Shown here: positions 60,626-64,000 of the stretch, one piece after another
Layout: the number at the start of each line of letters is the position of its first letter
Position numbering within the stretch: position 1 is the first letter of the stretch
Source: Bradyrhizobium lablabi
Lineage (GTDB): Bacteria; Pseudomonadota; Alphaproteobacteria; Rhizobiales; Xanthobacteraceae
Length of the DNA: 64,000 nt
NCBI RefSeq assembly: GCF_018129385.1
Contig: NZ_JAFCLN010000011.1
Location: 124,001 to 188,000, forward strand
Direction: 5' to 3'
The notes under the pieces: model-generated
The model's input: only the letters and a program-made list of their open reading frames with translations
Told to the model about the DNA's origin: nothing
Database searches by the model: none
Program-made: the position numbers and the translations under genes

Positions 60626-61174
60626 ATGAGCGTCGATATCGGTGGGCGGCTGCGATTCATTCGGAGCCGCCACAAGCTGTCGCAGCGCGAGCTTGCCAAA
60701 CGCTCCGGCGTGACCAATTCGACGATCTCGCTGATCGAATCCAACCAGATGAACCCCTCGGTCGGCGCGCTCAAGCGCATCCTCGACGGCGTTCCGATGG
60801 GGATGGCGGAGTTCTTCGCGCTCGAGCCGGACCGGCCGCGCAAGGTGTTTTACCGTTCCGACGAGCTGACCGAGATCGGCAAGAAGCCGATCTCGTACCG
60901 TCAGGTCGGCGACAATCTGTTCGGCCGCGCGCTACAGATCCTGAAAGAGCGCTACGAGCCGGGCGCCGACACCGGGCGCGTGCTGCTGGTGCATGACGGC
61001 GAGGAGGGCGGCATCGTGATATCAGGCCGGCTGGAAGTGACCGTCGACGACGAGCGCCGCATCCTCGATCCCGGCGACGCCTATTATTTCGAGAGCCGCC
61101 GCCCGCACCGTTTTCGCTGCGTCGGCGCCAAACCGTGCGAGTTGATCAGCGCCTGCACGCCGCCGACTTTTTGA
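60626..61174 (+). CDS. XRE-cupin transcriptional regulator (PuuR-like)
   Basis: 182 residues. The N-terminal HTH (RLRFIRSRHKLSQRELAKRS, NSTISLIESNQMNPSVGALK) is followed by a C-terminal cupin (LLVHDGEEGGIVISGRLEVT, ILDPGDAYYFESRRPHRFRC) that would bind a small effector. PuuR-type regulators control polyamine or amino-acid catabolic genes, which fits the divergent transaminase-dadA unit. ATG 60626 directly starts the conserved fold. Confidence 0.92.
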   Translation: MSVDIGGRLRFIRSRHKLSQRELAKRSGVTNSTISLIESNQMNPSVGALKRILDGVPMGMAEFFALEPDRPRKVFYRSDELTEIGKKPISYRQVGDNLFGRALQILKERYEPGADTGRVLLVHDGEEGGIVISGRLEVTVDDERRILDPGDAYYFESRRPHRFRCVGAKPCELISACTPPTF

Positions 61175-61184
61175 AGCGCTAATT

Positions 61185-61270
61185 CGTCATTGCGAGGAGC
61201 GAAGCGACGAAGCAATCCAGCTTTCTTGCCGCGAAGGAAGCTGGATTGCTTCGCTTCGCTCGCAATGACG
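61185..61270. repeat. Inverted repeat, CGTCATTGCGAG family, copy 3
   Basis: CGTCATTGCGAGGAGCGAAG and CTTCGCTCGCAATGACG arms with CAATCCAGC/GCTGGATTG inner arms. Located between convergent genes (regulator and sugar permease). Confidence 0.9.
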
Positions 61271-61283
61271 AAAGGGAGTGGGC

Positions 61284-62180
61284 CTATTCCTTCACCGCGC
61301 CGGTCAGCGACGACACGTAGTAGTCGACGAACAGCGAATAGAACAGCGCGACCGGCAGCGAGCCGAGCAGGGAGCCTGCCATCAGCGCGCCCCATTGATA
61401 GACGTCGCCGGTGACGAGCTCGGTCAGGATCGCGACCGGCACGGTCTTGTTGGCGCCGCTCTGGATGAAGGCGAGCGCGTAGATGAACTCGTTCCAGGAC
61501 AGCGTGAAGGAGAAGATGCCGGCCGAGATCAGGCCGGGCACCGCGAGCGGCAGCGTGATCTTGCGCAGGATCTGTAGCCGCGTCGCGCCGTCGACCAGCG
61601 CGCATTCCTCCAGTTCATAGGGAATCGACTTGAAATAGCCGATCAGCAGCCAGGTGCAGAACGGCACCAGGAAGGTCGGATAGACCAGGATCAGCGCCAT
61701 CGGGCTGTCGAACAGGCCGAACTGCACGATCACGGTGGCGAGCGGAATGAACAGGATCGAGGGCGGCACGAGGTAGGCGAGGTAGATGCCGAGGCCCACA
61801 TAGGGGCTGCCGCGAAAACGCAGACGCTCGATCGCATAGGCCGCCAGCGTCGAAGCGAACAGCGACAGGAAGGTCGATCCGATCGCCACGAACATCGTGG
61901 TCTTCAGCCAGGTCGGATAGGCCGTGTTGAACAGCAGATGTTTGATATGCGCCAGCGTCGGCGAGGTAATCCAGAACGGGTTGTGATCCTTGAAGTTCAG
62001 CAGCTCCGCGTTCGGTTTGAACGAGGTGACCGCCATCCAGTAGAACGGGAACAGCAGGATCAGCACGAAGCAGGACAGCGGCAGATAGATCATCACCATC
62101 CGCCGCGCGCGCGAATCCCACGCCATCGTCTCCGGTGCGGAGGTCGCGCTTGCCTGCTGCTGTACGGCGGTGTCAGTCAT
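61284..62180 (-). CDS. Carbohydrate ABC transporter permease (MalG/UgpE type)
   Basis: 298 residues with six membrane helices. FYWMAVTSFKPNAELLNFKD is the periplasmic-edge start, and the EAA loop reads YELEECALVDGATRLQILRK with ITLPLAVPGLISAG after it. Imports a sugar or polyol; substrate unknown. Its start overlaps the end of the upstream permease by eight bases. No ATPase gene follows before the convergent regulator, so the ATPase must lie elsewhere, probably beyond the right edge. Confidence 0.93.
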   Translation of the reverse strand: MTDTAVQQQASATSAPETMAWDSRARRMVMIYLPLSCFVLILLFPFYWMAVTSFKPNAELLNFKDHNPFWITSPTLAHIKHLLFNTAYPTWLKTTMFVAIGSTFLSLFASTLAAYAIERLRFRGSPYVGLGIYLAYLVPPSILFIPLATVIVQFGLFDSPMALILVYPTFLVPFCTWLLIGYFKSIPYELEECALVDGATRLQILRKITLPLAVPGLISAGIFSFTLSWNEFIYALAFIQSGANKTVPVAILTELVTGDVYQWGALMAGSLLGSLPVALFYSLFVDYYVSSLTGAVKE

Positions 62181-63129
62181 TGGCTTCTCCCTGCTGCCAT
62201 TTGCGGCGCGCGAGGCCGAAGTAGCTGAACAACGTCGCGAACACGAGGAAGGGGACCATCGACACCGCGATTGCCGCGCCTTCGCCGAGCTCGCCGCCGG
62301 CGATGCCGCGCTGGAACGCCAGCGTCGCGAGCAGATGCGTCGAATTGACCGGCCCGCCGCGGGTGATGGCGTAGACGAGCTGGAAGTCGGTGAAGGTGAA
62401 GATGATCGAGAACGTCATGACGATGGCGAGGATCGGCATCATCATCGGGAAGGTGATGTAGCGGAAGCGCTGCCAGGCGGTGGCGCCGTCCAGCATCGCA
62501 GCCTCATAGAGCGAGGGCGAGATGGTCTGTAGTCCCGCCAGCAGCGAGATCGCCACGAACGGAATGCCGCGCCAGATGTTGGCGGCGATCAGCGAGAAGC
62601 GCGCCGGCCATGGCGTGCCGAGGAAGTCGATATTGGTCGAGCGCCAGCCCAGCACGTCGACCAGCAGATAGGAGATGATCGAGAACTGAGGATCGTAGAT
62701 CCACCAGAATGCCAGCGCCGACAGCACGGTCGGCACGATCCACGGCAACAGCACGATGGCGCGGATCAGGCTCTTGAGCGGGATGTGGTTGTTGAGCAGC
62801 AGCGCCAGCCAGAAGCCGAGCGCGAATTTTCCGAAGGTTGCGACCGCGGTGTAGAAGATGCTGTAGAACACCGCGCCCCACCACAAGGGATCCTTGAGCA
62901 GGTACTGGAAATTCTCGAAGCCGACGAAAATGCCTCGCTGGCCGATGGTGGTGTCGGTAAAGGCGAGCCAGACGCCGAGCCCGAGCGGATAGGTGAGGAA
63001 CACCGTCAGGAGGCCGATCGCGGGCGTCAGGCACACGACGATCAAAAACAGCTTGTTGTCGAGCAGCCGGGCGAACCAGCCCGGCTGGTGCTGGGCATAG
63101 CTGCGCGCGGATATTGTCGTTACGGACAT
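62173..63129 (-). CDS. Sugar ABC transporter permease (MalF/UgpA type)
   Basis: 318 residues with six membrane helices. LTPAIGLLTVFLTYPLGLGV at the N-terminus; the EAA loop is SPSLYEAAMLDGATAWQRFR followed by YITFPMMMPILAIVM. Pairs with the downstream MalG-type permease. ATG 63129 follows the binding-protein gene by 130 bp, a gap that holds a palindromic repeat. Confidence 0.93.
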   Translation of the reverse strand: MSVTTISARSYAQHQPGWFARLLDNKLFLIVVCLTPAIGLLTVFLTYPLGLGVWLAFTDTTIGQRGIFVGFENFQYLLKDPLWWGAVFYSIFYTAVATFGKFALGFWLALLLNNHIPLKSLIRAIVLLPWIVPTVLSALAFWWIYDPQFSIISYLLVDVLGWRSTNIDFLGTPWPARFSLIAANIWRGIPFVAISLLAGLQTISPSLYEAAMLDGATAWQRFRYITFPMMMPILAIVMTFSIIFTFTDFQLVYAITRGGPVNSTHLLATLAFQRGIAGGELGEGAAIAVSMVPFLVFATLFSYFGLARRKWQQGEAND

Positions 63130-63177
63130 TCGGTCGGTGTCCTGTTCTAATTCACCATGCCGTCATTGCGATATGTT

Positions 63178-63259
63178 CGTCATTGCGAGGAGCAAAGCGA
63201 CGAAGCAATCCATTCTTCCTCGCGGCAAGATGGATTGCTTCGCTTCGCTCGCAATGACG
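63178..63259. repeat. Inverted repeat, CGTCATTGCGAG family, copy 4
   Basis: Arms CGTCATTGCGAGGAGCAAAG and CTTCGCTCGCAATGACG. It abuts the stop codon of the binding-protein gene and lies in the gap before the permease, with an extra half-arm (CGTCATTGCGATATG) at 63161. In ABC operons such elements can raise binding-protein mRNA over permease mRNA (inference). Confidence 0.9.
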
Positions 63260-64000
63260 TTACCGGCCCTGGCGCCGGAAATACCGCTTCGCGCGCTGCT
63301 CCGCTTCCGCGGCGGCAGCCTCCGGCGTCTGGGCGCCAGTTGCAACCGCGGCGCACATCTGGATCAGCACATAATCGGCACTGACCGCGCCTGTGGCGGT
63401 CGAGATCGGTCCCTTGTAGCCGTCGTAATAGGTGCTCTTCATCGTATCCTTGAAGATCGTCACCTTGGGATCGCTGGACCAGACCGCGGCGTCCGCATAG
63501 GCGGCGAGCGGCTGTGACCAGTAGCCGGAGTTGGCATTGAGCCACGGCTCGTACTGATCCTTTTCCAGCATGTAGGTCAGGAATGCCTTGGCGGCGTTGG
63601 GATACTGGCTGTGCTTGAACAGCATCGCGTTCAGCGTCAGGCCCGCCATCGGCGAAACCTTGGCAAGACCCTTCGGCAGCAACTGATGCTCGCTGTCCTC
63701 GGCGATCGCCTTGGTGGCCGGATCGTTCTTCAGCGAGAAGTACAGCGAGACGCCGTTGGCGGTCAGCGAGATTTCCTGCGAGGAATAGGCGCGGTTGTTG
63801 CTGACGTCGTTCCACGACGGCGTGCCGGCGATGAAGGTCGGGTACAGTTGCTTGATCCAGTTCAGCGCGGCGATGGTCTCCTTGCTGTTGATGGTGATGT
63901 TGCCCTCTTCATCGAGCAGGGCGGCGTTGTGCGACCACAGCGCCCAGTTGGCAAAGCCGTTGCCGTCGCCCTTGGCGTTGCCGAGCGCAAAGCCTGCGGG
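63260..64000 (-). CDS. Sugar ABC transporter substrate-binding protein, N-terminus outside window
   Basis: 246 C-terminal residues of a family 1 extracellular solute-binding protein. The visible part includes NITINSKETIAALNWIKQLY, ISLTANGVSLYFSLKNDPAT, MLFKHSQYPNAAKAFLTYML and the C-terminal AEAEQRAKRYFRRQGR. These are typical of binding proteins of MalE/UgpB-like importers; the sugar cannot be told. First of the three importer genes seen, transcribed leftward into the permeases. Confidence 0.9.
   Translation of the reverse strand, partial: PAGFALGNAKGDGNGFANWALWSHNAALLDEEGNITINSKETIAALNWIKQLYPTFIAGTPSWNDVSNNRAYSSQEISLTANGVSLYFSLKNDPATKAIAEDSEHQLLPKGLAKVSPMAGLTLNAMLFKHSQYPNAAKAFLTYMLEKDQYEPWLNANSGYWSQPLAAYADAAVWSSDPKVTIFKDTMKSTYYDGYKGPISTATGAVSADYVLIQMCAAVATGAQTPEAAAAEAEQRAKRYFRRQGR

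Noticed and set aside
1..64000. Genomic island or mobile element
   Set aside because: No integrase, transposase, phage, toxin-antitoxin or plasmid genes, no tRNA-flanked direct repeats, and base composition looks even apart from short promoter regions.

Overview
The window reads as ordinary chromosomal DNA of a high-GC alphaproteobacterium close to Bradyrhizobium. This is inferred from the proteins (hmuP-hmuTUV with IsdG/HmuQ and HutX heme genes, serC-serA, DUF992 and DUF1800/DUF1501 proteins, Omp25-type barrels) and from many short palindromic intergenic repeats of the kind common in that group. No insertion sequence, phage, integrase, CRISPR array, rRNA or tRNA gene was recognised. Both ends cut genes: a LysR regulator on the left and a sugar-binding protein on the right.

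Layout. 1-16.7 kb is a mosaic of small transport and detoxification genes: LysR and TauE/SafE exporter, three of the window's four glutathione transferases, glyoxalase-fold protein, LysE exporter, the exported DUF1800/DUF1501 pair, an outer-membrane barrel, aldo/keto reductase, GNAT, PAS membrane protein, sugar dehydrogenase and a GT87 membrane glycosyltransferase. 16.9-24.3 kb holds an aspartate aminotransferase, two DUF992 proteins, an EF-G-like GTPase, a WG-repeat protein and an XRE regulator. 24.3-31.8 kb is one tight leftward operon (XRE-hyfB-hyfC-hyfE-hyfF-hyfG-hyfI). 31.9-44.1 kb carries GNAT, DUF1275, shikimate dehydrogenase, a tandem pair of exported proteins, an FMN lactate-type dehydrogenase, glmM, an MFS transporter, two outer-membrane barrels, a GST and a GNAT. 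44.1-52.3 kb has serC-serA, a DUF4139 protein, a thiolase and a phytase-like esterase. 52.5-57.8 kb has alkB and the heme locus: hmuP-hmuT-hmuU-hmuV leftward, a small exported protein, hmuQ and hutX rightward. 57.8-64 kb has dadA and an omega-transaminase divergent from a cupin-XRE regulator, then a sugar ABC importer.

The most interesting system is the operon at 24.3-31.8 kb. It encodes a complex I/hydrogenase-4-like membrane complex whose antiporter-like subunits keep the proton-channel Glu and Lys residues. Its large subunit has lost both cysteine pairs that bind the NiFe centre, and no ferredoxin (HyfA/HyfH) or NADH module is encoded. It therefore fits the poorly understood energy-converting-hydrogenase-related (Ehr) group and not a hydrogenase. 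Two paralogous XRE regulators bracket it, and the operon has a strong predicted promoter overlapped by a palindrome.

Other notable points: an EF-G-like protein with Ser in place of the catalytic switch II His; a decayed copy of the DUF1501 gene's 3' end about 1.2 kb downstream of the original; a heme locus with a candidate iron-responsive palindrome; and at least eight families of intergenic inverted repeats.
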